From: Glaciozyma antarctica PI12
Lineage: Eukaryota > Basidiomycota > Microbotryomycetes > Kriegeriales > Camptobasidiaceae
DNA length: 64,000 nt
Assembly (NCBI GenBank): GCA_002917775.1
Contig: KZ627153.1
Coordinates: 816,692-880,691, forward strand
Reading direction: 5' to 3'
Part shown: piece by piece, positions 37,059 to 47,500 of the stretch
How positions within the stretch are numbered: the stretch's first letter is position 1
How the letters are laid out: each line of letters starts with the position of its first letter
Translations under genes and position numbers: made by a program
Notes under the pieces: generated by a model
What the model was told of the DNA's origin: nothing
The model's database searches: none
What the model saw: only the letters and a program-made list of their open reading frames with translations

Positions 37059-38522
37059 ATGGAGACGCCGCTCAACTCACGCCAGTTTGACATCTCGTCC
37101 GGGCTGGAGACGATGAGCGATGGGAGCGAGCGGGCGCCGGAAGATCGTCGGGAGCGGATGGGAGGAGGAGCTTCAGCTGAGGTGGTACGAGACAGAGGTG
37201 AGTCGTCTCGAGTCGATATAGACCGTGAGCTTATAAGCGCACTCGGACGAAGCGGGGAATGGAGTGGCGAGCTGGGGGAACTCGGGGGAGCTGGCACAGG
37301 CTGACGGAGTGGGAGGGAAGCAGGGGGCCGTCGCCCCCGCAGGTCAGCTTCTTCTTTCCAAGGGGAGCAATGGAAGATAACTGAACCATCGCTAGCTCGG
37401 AAAAAGCAGAGCCTCTTCCAGCGCCTTTTGCGCCTTCGGACGGGCGCGCAACCTCCACTTCCCAGCTCGCCAACCTCATCGGCCACGTCGAGCAACGCCG
37501 TCAACCCCAGCTCTCCAGGCTCAATCGAGGGAAAACAAGGACTAAAGAAGCTCAAGAAGCTCATGAAGCCTTTCAAGCCGCGCAAGGAGATTGTCCACCC
37601 GCGCTCGCCCCCCGAGCCCGACCCGCCGACAGTCCTCCCAGCTCCAGTCACCCCTACCCCAGCTCCTCCACGAATCCCTCCTCCGGACCCTCTGACTATC
37701 TCAACCACATCCTCATCCTCCTCTCAGTACATCTCCATCATCCCCTCTCCTCGCCCTCTTGACCCCGCCTTCGCCAACTCGCTAGCGAGCTACACCTTCC
37801 CCCCTCCCCGCCCTCTCCAAACCCCTCTCATGTTCGACCTTCAGTCTCGTAGTATTTCCCACGATCCTACCGGTCGTTCCTATACGCCTCTCTCCATCCC
37901 GACGCGCACGAGGACTGGGTCCTCAGCTCAATCGCGCCAGCGCTCGCAGCGACGGCGACCGACTGCCGGGATTCCAGAGGACGTCGTTCAAGCCCTCGGC
38001 GCGCAATTGCACCAGCGGTCTTTTCTTACCTTCGAAAACGACTCGTGCTCGACGCCCTCGATGCGTCGCTCGTCAACGCGTCGCTCGTCAGCAGGAGACG
38101 TCGTCGGGCTCGAAGAAAGTCGGTACCTCGGCTCTCGGTTCAGCGACGCGACGGCTTCAACGACACGAACCCCTTCTCCTCCCTTCCTGCGACGACTTTC
38201 CGCCCCCGCCATCCTCCAGAACGCACCCACATCCACTCGGATGATCACCAGCTCGACTCAAACCGATCCCCTCGACTCGACGTCGCAGGGATCGTTCGGC
38301 ACTCTCACCCCCTTCCTCACCTACGGCACGAGTCCACCGAGCGAAGCGGATACCTCGGGGCTGGTGGCGAGGCTGCAGGGAGCGGTAGCGCCAGTGGTGG
38401 AGAGTGCAAGGAAGAGGAATTTGGAGGAGGTCACGGCGTATTGGCTGGTGGAGAGTGGAGAGAGGCGAGCGAGTAGGAGGAGCGAGGATTTCGAGGAGGC
38501 GGGGAGGTGGTTGGCAATGTAG
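37059..38522 (+). CDS. Uncharacterised Ser/Pro-rich protein
   Basis: Two exons, 37059-37197 and 37363-38522, join in phase (leftover G plus GG) to 432 aa. The first exon reads METPLNSRQFDISSGLET and is acidic. The second starts EQWKITEPSLARKKQSLF, then a basic stretch (LKKLKKLMKPFKPRKE), followed by long Pro/Ser/Thr-rich low-complexity sequence, SMRRSSTRRSSAG, and a short helical C terminus (LVARLQGAVAPVVESARKR). RRSS-type sites could be targets of basophilic kinases, but that is inference. I do not recognise a family. The phase-consistent junction supports the model. Confidence 0.65.
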
Positions 38523-38796
38523 TATCAGATGGATTAGGGTCGCTTGTTGGGTTGATAGGAATACACGGTCATTCTTAGGTATGATTAGCGCGGAGAGAAA
38601 GAGCAGACGCCGCGCGAGATCAAAAGAATGTGGTGTTGGTTTCAGCGTGCGCAAATGGGCCGAGGGGAAGGGGTGGAAGGAGAAGGGAAGGAGTGTATAA
38701 GGTCGGGAGAATCGCAAGCTAATATTGAAGTGAAAGCTACGGAGGCGTGCGGTAAACTTAGTGCTTAATGCACGAGATCCTGCGGGTGACGCTCGG

Positions 38797-40550
38797 TCAG
38801 CGACAGTCGAGAAGGCAGGCGATCGGATGACTTGCGATCCCTTGGAGCAATGAATTTTGGGAACGATGAAGGAGCTCGAATGGGTTCTGCGACGAAGGTC
38901 AGACGAAGCCAGAGGGGCGGGAGGAAGGAGAAGAACGCACTTGAAGCCGACGAAGGCGCAGAGAGTGGGAGCCTTGGAGCAAGCGATCTTGGCTCCGTTG
39001 GCGTGGATCCATCCAGAAGGGCACTGCCCACGAAGAAGACGATCTCGCCGACGTAAGCTCCTGGAAAGCGAAAGCGTGAGATCGCTTCGTCGTCTTGCGA
39101 GAGAAACGAAAGCGAACCGGAAGGTCCACGAGTTCCAGTCTTGCCGACCGCGCCAGGAGCGCCAGGAGCGCCAGGAGCTCCGGCAGCGCCGTTGAATCCC
39201 CGAGGTCCCTGAGGTCCGACAGCTCCGTTGAGTCCTCGAGGTCCCTCCAAGCCGTCGACGCCGTTGATTCCATCGGCTCCGTTGGGTCCGGCAGGTCCGG
39301 CTGGTGATGTACGGGAGATTTAGTGCGGCGCGCTTGAAAGACTTCCTGAGACCTTGAATACCCTGCTCGCCCTCTGCAAGCGAGAAAAGCATCAGCGGCC
39401 GAACTTCTCGCACGGCGACAGGCACATCGTACGGATGCTCGCGCCATCTTTGCCGTCTGCGAATATGGATCAGCTAGGTCGCAGAACGATGGGAATATTG
39501 CCCCACACCAGCTCCATCGGCTCCGTCCGCGTGGTAGGAACTCGTAAGCAAAAGCGCTCGGGAAAAGGTCGAGGGAGGTTAGGGTTACCCTTGCCCGGAG
39601 GTCCTTGGATGCCCTGGTCGCCCTCTTGGAGAAGGAGAGGCGTCAGCGAGGTATTTGCGCGAGTAGAAGGTGGAAGGTAGGCGAACTGGTACTCTCGCCG
39701 TAGTTTCCATCTGGAATCGAGTCTCAGCGACGCAACCGTTGTGAGAAGCAAGCTGAAGCATACCGACTCCATTGACTCCGTCTGCGAAACTGTATCAGCG
39801 ACGGGACTCGACTCCGAAGTCAGGGGACGACTCATCGATTCCAGGAATCGCCTTGGGTGCCTTGGTCGCCCTTGCGAAGATGAAACATCAGTCAACTTCA
39901 CCGAGGCGATATCTCAATCAAGCTTACTGATTCCGACACCGTCAACGCCGTCTGCAGAAAGGAACAGAAATCAGCAGGCGTTCCTCGCACGCAGCAAAGT
40001 CGCTCACCTTTCCCGTCGGTGCCATTGATTCCGGCCGCGCCAGCTGTACGGGTCGACGGCGTCAGCCAAAGCAAGCCGAAGCTGAATAAACGTGGAACGC
40101 ACTATCGCCCTTCTCGCCCTCTGAAAAGATCACGTCGCGCATCAGCGTCCTTCGCCCAGCGAGAGTCGGGTTGGAGACGCACGAAGACCTTTTGCGTATC
40201 CGCGCGCGTTAGCGAGTCGTCGAAACAGCAGAAAAGAGCAGGCGTACGGATTCCCTGAGCGCCGGTGTCTCCCTTCTCTCCCTTGAGTCCGTAAGCTCCA
40301 TCTGTTCGACGACGGACTTTGAGCTCTGGCGCGAAGGACGTCGACGAAAACACGCACTGTCTCCAGCCTTGAGAACCAGTTCTCGCTAGCGAGGTTCTCT
40401 CCCCTGCGCAGACTTCTTGAACCGCGCGACTGGAGAGGCTGACTTGCACTTCCTACGCGCTCGATGCTGTCGGGGGATTTGGTGCGCGAGGTGCTCGCTA
40501 CCTCCGCAGGGGCGGCGAGACGTTTGAACAAGCCCCAAGCCGATGCTCAT
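38797..40550 (-). CDS. Collagen-like Gly-X-Y protein built from micro-exons
   Basis: The largest exon (about 39304-39110 on the minus strand) encodes some 20 uninterrupted Gly-X-Y triplets, for example GPAGPNGADGINGVDG and GAPGAPGAPGAVGKTG. Upstream lie about nine small exons, roughly 20-50 bases each, with GT-AG (some possible GC-AG) borders. All start and end in phase 1 and add further triplets: GLKGEKGDTGAQG, GEKGD, TGAAGINGTDGK, GDQGIQGPPGK, GEQGIQ. The 3' part encodes a Cys-containing end (QCPSGWIHANGAKIACS, TLCAFVGFK). At least two candidate exons look damaged: one at about 39490 whose acceptor reads CGCGG, and one at about 39870 that seems to lack two bases at its acceptor. The 5' end is not settled; ATG at 40550 gives no obvious signal peptide. 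A triple-helical surface or fimbrial role is inferred. Confidence 0.7.
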
Positions 40551-40643
40551 GAAGTGCTGGACGTCTTAAGGCTTTGACTCAAGATTCATTCCGGACGTAG
40601 AGCTCTGCAGTCCCAGTGGGAGACGAAGGAGTTGGCGCGCGAG

Positions 40644-41020
40644 GGAGCCGCTCGGCCAGATTGGCGGATTCCGAGCGAGCGAGCACTGATTTGGGTTCCT
40701 CCGGTCCCCCAAGTTCCGCGCTTGCTCTGCTGTTCTGGCAGCTTGATTCTTGCGTATGCGGTCGTGATCGCTGAGCTATTCACGAAGAAAAACCTCGACC
40801 TAGGTCGGGGAGCCGCTCAGCCAGATTGGCGGATTCCGGAGCGAGCGAGCACTGATTTGGGTTCCTCCGGTCCCGCAAATTCCGCGCTTGCTCTGCTGGT
40901 CTGACCGCTTGATTCTTGCGTATGCGGTCGTGATCCGTCAGCTCTTCGCAAGGAAAAGACCTCGACCTAGGTTGGGGAGCCGCTCAGCCAGATTGGCGGA
41001 TTCCGGGCGAGCGAGCACTG
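40644..41020. repeat. Tandem repeat, about 166-bp unit, 2.3 copies
   Basis: The phrase ggagccgctc(ag/gg)ccagattgg starts at 40644, 40809 and 40976, that is with spacings of 165 and 167 bases. Copies share actgatttgggttcctccgg, cttgattcttgcgtatgcgg and cctcgacctagg. The third copy stops at about 41020, where the LINE fragment begins. Confidence 0.85.
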
Positions 41021-41448
41021 ATTTCCTCCTCAACGGCGTCGCCATCCCTCGCGTCCCCACCGTCACACTCCTCGGCGGGATCAGCGACGAGAAGCTCTCC
41101 TTCAGAGGCATCGTCGACCGCGTGGTGGAGAAGGCGCCCAAGGCGCTCAGCGGGCTTGCGTCACTGGCGAGGTCGACGAAAGGGATCAGCATGCGCCTCG
41201 CGCGTACGCTGGTGATATCCTGCATCTTGACCAAGCTCGACTACCTCTCTGCGCTCTGGTACAAGCCCGGCGAGAGCCTCGCGGCTATCGCTAAGCTCGA
41301 CGCAGTGCAGGTATCGTGCGCCAAGTTCATCACGGGTGGGTTCCTCAACAGCGGCGGAGATGTGTTGGGGTACGAGGCGAACATCCTCCCCACCCCTCTC
41401 CCGTATCATAGCTGGCCAAGAGCTGAAAGTGGCTTCCGAAATATGTAG
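41021..41448 (+). mobile_element. LINE (non-LTR) reverse-transcriptase fragment
   Basis: One open frame encodes the segment between the reverse-transcriptase and RNase H parts of non-LTR ORF2 proteins: VTLLGGISDEKLSFRGIVDR, VEKAPKALSGLASLAR, ISCILTKLDYLSALWY and LDAVQVSCAKFITGG. This matches the pattern of a fixed 'LG ... D.kLsF..H', then an 'll.Y...lW' element and 'l...Q..cak.ItG'. There is no polymerase active site and no endonuclease in the window, so it is a short 3'-part remnant. The tandem repeat on its left and the direct repeat on its right may belong to the same insertion history. Confidence 0.8.
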
Positions 41449-41590
41449 GGCGTCTCGGCCGGCTCGACGGCCGGCTCCTGACCAGTTCGCCCACGATCCG
41501 CGCTTTGGGTGTCCTCAGCCATACTCGCTTTGCAACAATCTTGTCGTCGCGCTAATGTACCCGAATCATAGCTGGCCAAGAGCTGAAAGT
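41401..41590. repeat. 30-bp direct repeat, 160 bp apart
   Basis: The 30 bases at 41401-41430 recur at 41561-41590 with one difference (core catagctggccaagagctg). The spacing of 160 is close to the 165-167 of the array on the left, so the region may be a diverged continuation of the same kind of array. It overlaps the end of the LINE frame. Confidence 0.75.
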
Positions 41591-42437
41591 GCGAGCGAAA
41601 TTGTGAAGCACTCAATCCTCGGTTCCGCGCTCGTTCCTCAGGAATTATGGCCAGATCCAAGCGGTGTGCGTCCTCAGGCAGCGCGGCTTCGGTCAGAGCT
41701 CCTCTACCGACAAAATCGAAGCGACGGCTCAGAAGTCGACGACACCGGCTTGGTGTTCACTTGGTGTTCACCGACGATGCTGCGTTCTCCCCGAGGTCTT
41801 GACGTTGTCGAGTTTGGCGACGCAGGAGAGAAGTGTTGAGGCGAGAGGAGGTGCGGTGCTGAGAGCTCGTAGATGGCGAGGAGAAGGAGGAGAGGAGGGG
41901 CGCGCAGTCGTGGTAGGAGAGAAGAGAGAGATTGCTGGAGTGAGGCAGGGGTGGCGATGGAGGATTCGGTGGAGGGCGAGGGCGACGGAGAAATGTGCTT
42001 GGAGGAATGTGCTTTGGGATCACACCTATGTAGGCCAGTCCGTTCCTGCAGTCCCTTCCCAGCTCGACGAACAGTAAGAAGGTTAGCTCCACATCGTCCC
42101 TCGTGTAATCCAGCAACAGTCTTGCTTCCTTCCTCCTCGTCCTCGTCGTCGTCGTCGCTGCCCGTGGACCTCCACCCCCGCCTCCAACAGTGTTGCCTCA
42201 AGTCCTCAAAGTCGGCTCCCTCATTCCCAGCTGCCATCTACCCACACCCGAGCTGGCGATTGAAGGAGGAAGATGGCGTTTGGAGGAGGGAGGGGAGAGG
42301 GGAGAGGTGGAGGGTGCGGCGGCGCAAGCTTGTGTCGAAGGGTCGGGAGCGGAAGGCTGTTCATCGCAAGTCGCCTAGCAAAGCATGAGCTGTGCGCCCC
42401 GCACAATGAACCAGTCAACTCACCGCAAACGCTAGCG
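41591..42437. other. Unresolved region after the repeats
   Basis: On the minus strand a frame from about 42237 starts MAAGNEGADFEDLRQHCWRR and has an acidic run (SDDDDEDEEEGSK). No continuation with consensus splice sites was found. Short duplications such as ttggtgttcac at 41750-41772 suggest replication slippage. No confident gene. Confidence 0.3.
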
Positions 42438-42719
42438 CTACGGTCTCGCCCACGCCTCGATCTCCTCCTTGTTATCCTCGATGCTCGTCGTGCTGGGGCT
42501 GAGGTTGCGGGCGGCGTAGTAGAGGAGTAGGATGAGACAACAGTCGAACGAGATGCTGAGGAGGTTGGTGTAGGCGAGGAAGGAGAGGGCAGTCGGTTGA
42601 GAGAGCAAACGATGGCGATGGAGTTGGTGAAGCGGGGGACGGCGCGATGCTCGCCAGCGGGTGGCTGGTTGTCGGTGGTTCCTGATCAGGCAGAAGGAGG
42701 TGCTGGCACAGGTCGTCAA
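42438..42719 (-). CDS. Possible small membrane protein
   Basis: The 3' part of a minus-strand frame encodes a hydrophobic segment (FLAYTNLLSISFDCCLILLL) and an acidic end (TTSIEDNKEEIEAWARP), stopping at 42438. This looks like a real C terminus with one membrane span. The upstream part is basic and has no ATG in this frame; a second frame holds VWLFLFHITLDDLCQ, so an intron or frame change is likely. The family is not recognised. Confidence 0.35.
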   Translation of the reverse strand: MTTCASTSFCLIRNHRQPATRWRASRRPPLHQLHRHRLLSQPTALSFLAYTNLLSISFDCCLILLLYYAARNLSPSTTSIEDNKEEIEAWARP

Positions 42720-42938
42720 GAGTGATATGGAAGAGGAAGAGCCATACTTGGAGCGTCGTCGCCGTCTGCCCTGCTGCTGTTGAGGCGCCAGCGCCAGCAG
42801 CTTCGTTCCTTTCCTTCAGCTCACTCCAGCTGCATCTATCTCGCTCCAGTCCAGCCTAATCTCAGCTCCCGCCAGACGCCCACGCTCATCCGCCAGCGAA
42901 GCTCCCCCGAAGCTCCCTCCTCTCGAGCTCGCCTCAGC

Positions 42939-44189
42939 ATGCCCGAGTACGACCCCCCAGTCCCTCCTCCTCCTCTCCCACCTCCCGTCTCAGTCGCAGC
43001 ACGTTTCGTCTCCGAAACGGCCCTCGAAGCGGCGAAGCAAGCGCGGGAAGAAGCGTGGAAGGAGACGTACGCCAAACTCGGGCAGGAACCGCCGGCTAAG
43101 GAGGAGGAGGCGCCGTATGCACGGTATGACGTTTGTGGGAGAAGCTCCAGGAGCACAAGGTGCGTATCCGCGTGCTGTGGTGGCGGGGGAAGGGCTTGCG
43201 GGAGCTGTGGAGGGCTGTGGGGAGCTGGTCGAGCTGGAGGCGCGTGGACTGGCTCCATCTTTGAGGGACTCGTTCACAGGACCTGCTCTCGCTGCTCGTT
43301 TGGAGGGCGCTAGACCGCTGGGATTTTTCGAGCTCGCGAGAAGAGCCTGCCGGAAGGATGGGAGGAAGTCGTCCTGCTTGTGGAGGAGGCGACCTCGGGA
43401 GGAGCCACCCTTCGCACCTGCGAGACTTCCTATTCCTCCGGAGCAGGAGCTCTGGTATGCACGATGAACGGAGCAGTCTTTTTCAGCAGCAGCGGGCTAA
43501 GATTGCACGTTCAGCTCCATCACTCCTCGATTTGACGCGAAACTGTGGCCCGACCTCGGTTCGCCAGCTGCTGTGGAACCAAAGCCCACATTTTTGCAGC
43601 TACTGACCCCGCTATATCCAAAGGACAAGAAGCAGGAAGCCTTCGACGAGCAGATCAAGTTCAGTACGTCGTCCTCTCCTCCTCCGTCCTTCGCCTGCCA
43701 ACGTTCAACTGCAGAGAACCAGTTCCGCGCGCTTGACGAGGACGAAATCTCATTCCTTGACTCTCTCGTCGACGAGGACCACGAGGAGGAGGACCGCAAA
43801 AAGCAGCAAATCAAGGACGAGCTCGCTTCGTTCCGCAAGTGCGTCTTTTGCCCGCTTCCACGCTACGCACCACTCACCACTCACTCGCCATCCCCACTAG
43901 AGCTGTCATCTCCCGCGGCGCCCTTCCTCCTCCTCCCGATCTCGCCGGTTCTCCCCTCACCCCGACCCCCGCCGTACCTTCTCCCGCCCCAGTACCTGCA
44001 CCGAAGAAGGCGGCGGGAAAGAAGAAGAAGGGGATCCCCGGCGTCATCGTGAAGAAGAAGGCGCCTCCATCGATTGTGCCGGCGAAGGAGGAGGGAGGAC
44101 TGAAGCGGAGTGCGAGTGGGGAGGTCGAGGACGAGGAGAGGGAGGGGGAAGAGGTGAAGAAGCGGAAGGTCGATGGGGGCGGGACATAG
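42939..44189 (+). CDS. NIP30/FAM192A-type protein, with an apparent frameshift
   Basis: Homologue of PSME3IP1/FAM192A (Nefa_Nip30 N-terminal domain), a nuclear protein that in animals binds the PA28-gamma proteasome activator; its fungal role is not known. Exons 42939-43159, 43624-43663, 43715-43838 and 43901-44189. Text: RFVSETALEAAKQAREEAW, LWEKLQEHK then DKKQEAFDEQIKFKNQFR, and the signature RALDEDEISFLDSLVDE. The C-terminal half is Pro/Lys-rich with a probable nuclear signal (KKAAGKKKKG, EEVKKRKVD). In exon 1, near 43128-43131, LWEKLQEHK is out of frame with the preceding PPAKEEEAPYARYD; one more base would give a 224-residue protein in which every exon phase fits. Intron 1 is 464 nt. Confidence 0.85.
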
Positions 44190-44538
44190 GGTTACGATCT
44201 GGGTGTTGACATGATATCGTTTGGTGGAATCCTTCGTTGCCGTGCAGCAGGTAGACGGGAGGGCGAGCTTAGAGCGAAGAGGAGCGAGGAGAGGGTCGAG
44301 CCTCGAGGCGGCTGAGCTCTCCTTCGGCTCTCTTAGTCTCACCAGCTTCCTAATCGATCCTACAAAGCGATACACGAGAGCGAGTTCAAGCGTCGTCGTC
44401 GCCAGAGCCACCTCCAGTCGACAAAGTCGCGACGCTTGCCACGCGCCTGGCTTCCCTTCCGACACTCGTCTCGACGCGTCAACTTGCGCCCCCGACCTCG
44501 TCGACACTTCAAAAGCATTCATAGGGGACCTGTCAAGG

Positions 44539-47500
44539 ATGGACCCACCCGACGCGCACGCTCTCATCGAGCAGACGGCGAGGGATGTGCTCAGAGGCTA
44601 CCCTCTGGCAGCTGGCCTCACGTCCGTCTCAGATGGCAAGTCGCGTTTGCTTCACTCGGACAGGGTGAACAGGGTGCTAGTGGTGGTGGGGAGGTTGCTG
44701 CTGGAGCTGGGGAGGACCGCGTGAGAGAAGGTGGCAGGAGGATCCTTGACAGCTGCTCTCTCTCGCGGGGTGGCGGGCGACGAAGGCGGCAGACGCCTTG
44801 AACAGCTCACTAACGCGCTCTTGCAGCTATCAATCGACTCCCAGCACTTCGTCCCTTCCCACCGACCCTCCTCCCCGCTACCTCCGACTCTCTTCGCGCA
44901 GGACCCGACGAGCCGCTCTTCCAGCAGTACGAGACGGAACTGGCAGCTCTTCTCTCCCCCGTCCCAGCATCGGACGAAGTAGCGCGTTGGAGGGAACAGG
45001 AGCTCGCGCGAGCAGTGGCTGCGGTGGGAGAGGAGGTCGAGAGCTTCAGGCAGCCTGGGTTCGGGGGGGAGTGTGAGTGCTCTCTCGTTGCTGAGGGGGG
45101 GGGACGGCTAGCTGATCGTCTGCACGCCTGCAGCCACTTCCCACCGTCTAACTTTCCGGTCTCCAGAACGCCGGCCCCTCCGCCGCCCTCGACGACGCTG
45201 GCAGCTCAGCCGCCCTCGCCGCCCTCGCCTTCCCCACACCCACACCCACTCCTCACCCTACATCCGCTGCCCCCTCCGCCTCCGATTCCGACGCTATCTT
45301 TACCGCCTTCCTCGATTCTCACGCCCCTCCCCGCGCCTCGACGTCCCGGATCCCTCCTTCCTCACCGGACCCCCTCTCCCTCCCCTCTTCCCACCTCAAG
45401 CGGTCCACCCCTCCTCCCACCTCGACCTACACTCCCAAGCACTCAAGCGGCAACTCATCCTTCACTCTCGAGGTACCGCCTCCGACGAAGGCACAGCGCA
45501 TGGCGCTCGACGCGCAGACCCGTCTCACGGAGAGCCAGCACGCGAGGGAGAGCTCGACGCCTAGGAAGCTCGGGGTTGAGAGTCCCATGAAGAAGATCAG
45601 GCTCAAGGGGAGCGAAAGCGCGAGTACGGATGAGACTGGGAGGGAGGGGACTGGGAGGGGAGCGGTGAGGATGGGCGAGGCGAAGGGTGCGTTTTTGAGT
45701 GGGCTCGCTGCGAGGGAGGGAGCTGATGTTGGTTTTGTACGCACCGCAGATGTCGTCGAACGCTTCTCGGATCGGACCTCTCGGACCTTTTCTCGATGGA
45801 CGACTCGCTCATCGCCGACACCTCTTCGACACACCTCCCCACGGCCTCCGCATCGACCTCGCACGACTTCCTCCGTCCCCCCTCCTCCACCGATGGTCTC
45901 CCACTCCTACCAATGGTCTCCCAAACCTCGCCAAACTTCTCAAGCTTCTCTCCAGCGTCCGCACGAAGGGTCGTGGCGACGACCTCGTCGAGGAAGTCGA
46001 GGATGCAGGCGTCGGGCGGCTGCTCAAGATGCTCGAGCGAAGTTGGCGTGGTGTGGAGGAAGCGTTTTACTGGGGCACCGAGGCGCTCGCGAGCAAGAGT
46101 GAGGCGGCGCCGGTTCCAAAGGCGAAGAAGGGGATAAAGAAGGCTGCGGCGCGTGGGAGCTCCAAGCCGCGTGCAGGGAGCGACGACGAGGATGTAGAGG
46201 AGTATTCGCCGGCGAAGGAGAAGAGGTCGTCTCGCTCGCGATCACGGTCGCCGACGACGCGACAGCCGGCCGAGGACGCAACGATGGAGATGGATACGGA
46301 GGAGGAGGTCTGGAGCGACGACGCGCTCAACGAGTTCGCTCAGGCCGTCGACTCGCTCGCCGACGCTATCCTCGCCATTCGCGTGGCCCTCTCCCTCCTC
46401 ACCATTACCCGACTCCCCAAGCAGCTCTACTCGGCCGAATCGATCCTCTCCATCCTCGCGACCCTTCGTCAAGCCCTCGACTCCCTCCTCTTCCCTCTTC
46501 TCGAAGCCTCCACCCCTTCCTACCTCTCCGACCTCGCCCTCCTCCAGCAGTCTACCCTCGTCGTCCTCTCCTCGTCCCTCGAATCCGCCATTCCCGTCCT
46601 CGAGCTCCTCATCCGGCAGGAAGAGATGTCGGAGGACATCGTAATCTCGACCCTCTACTTCTCCCTCTCGCCCTTCTTCCACGAAAGCCCTCCAGCGACG
46701 GGGAAAGGGAAGAAAGCCGAGTTGAGCATTGAGATCGCGATCAAGGGCGTGCGGCTGGCGAGTTTAGGACTGGTGCGAGGGGTGTTTGGGAGGTATGCGG
46801 ATCAGCGAGCGTGGGTTATCGAAGAGGTGTTGGGGCATCTGCAGCAGTTGGATATTGCGAAGAAGGGCAAGGGAGGCTTCCGGTGCGTCTCTTTCGGATT
46901 TCCAGGCGGAGGAGGAGCTGATAGTTGCGCGCAGACTGAGGACTGGTGCGACGATTCACACGATCTCCGCGCTCATTCTTCATCTCGTTCAGACGAGCCC
47001 GCCGGACCTGCGAGATCAGGTGCGCGCGAAGCTGGTCACGACGGCGGAGGCGGGCGAGAAGCTGGTGGATGTGGAAATGCGGGACTCGCAGGAGGAGGAG
47101 GCTGAGGAGGATGTGGACGAGCTTAAGATGCTCCCGCCCCTAGTGCGTCTCTTGTCTTCCGTTGCTGAAGACTGGCTGACGCCTCTCTGCAGGCCACCGT
47201 GACTCGCGATATCCTGGATCCCGCTCTCGATTCGGCGAACAAGTCTGCGCGCTCGGTCATGAACTACCTTCTCCAAAAGTGCGTGCAAGCCTCTTCTCCG
47301 ATACGCCTCCTGCGTCGTTAACGAACGAAATGAGCAGATGCTGCAGCAAGTCGGGCAAGGCTGCCGCAGGATCAGTCGAGCTCGAATACCGAGCCGTCTC
47401 CGACAACCTCATCTCCGACCTCCTCGCCACGCTTCATCTCCCCGAGTGGCCCGCCGCCGAGCTCATGCTCACAGTCTGCTGCAAGTCGATGGTACGTTGT

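Noticed and set aside
37034-37708. Gly-rich minus-strand frame opposite the Ser/Pro-rich gene
   Set aside because: It is a mirror of the Pro/Ser codons on the plus strand, where a phase-consistent two-exon gene exists.
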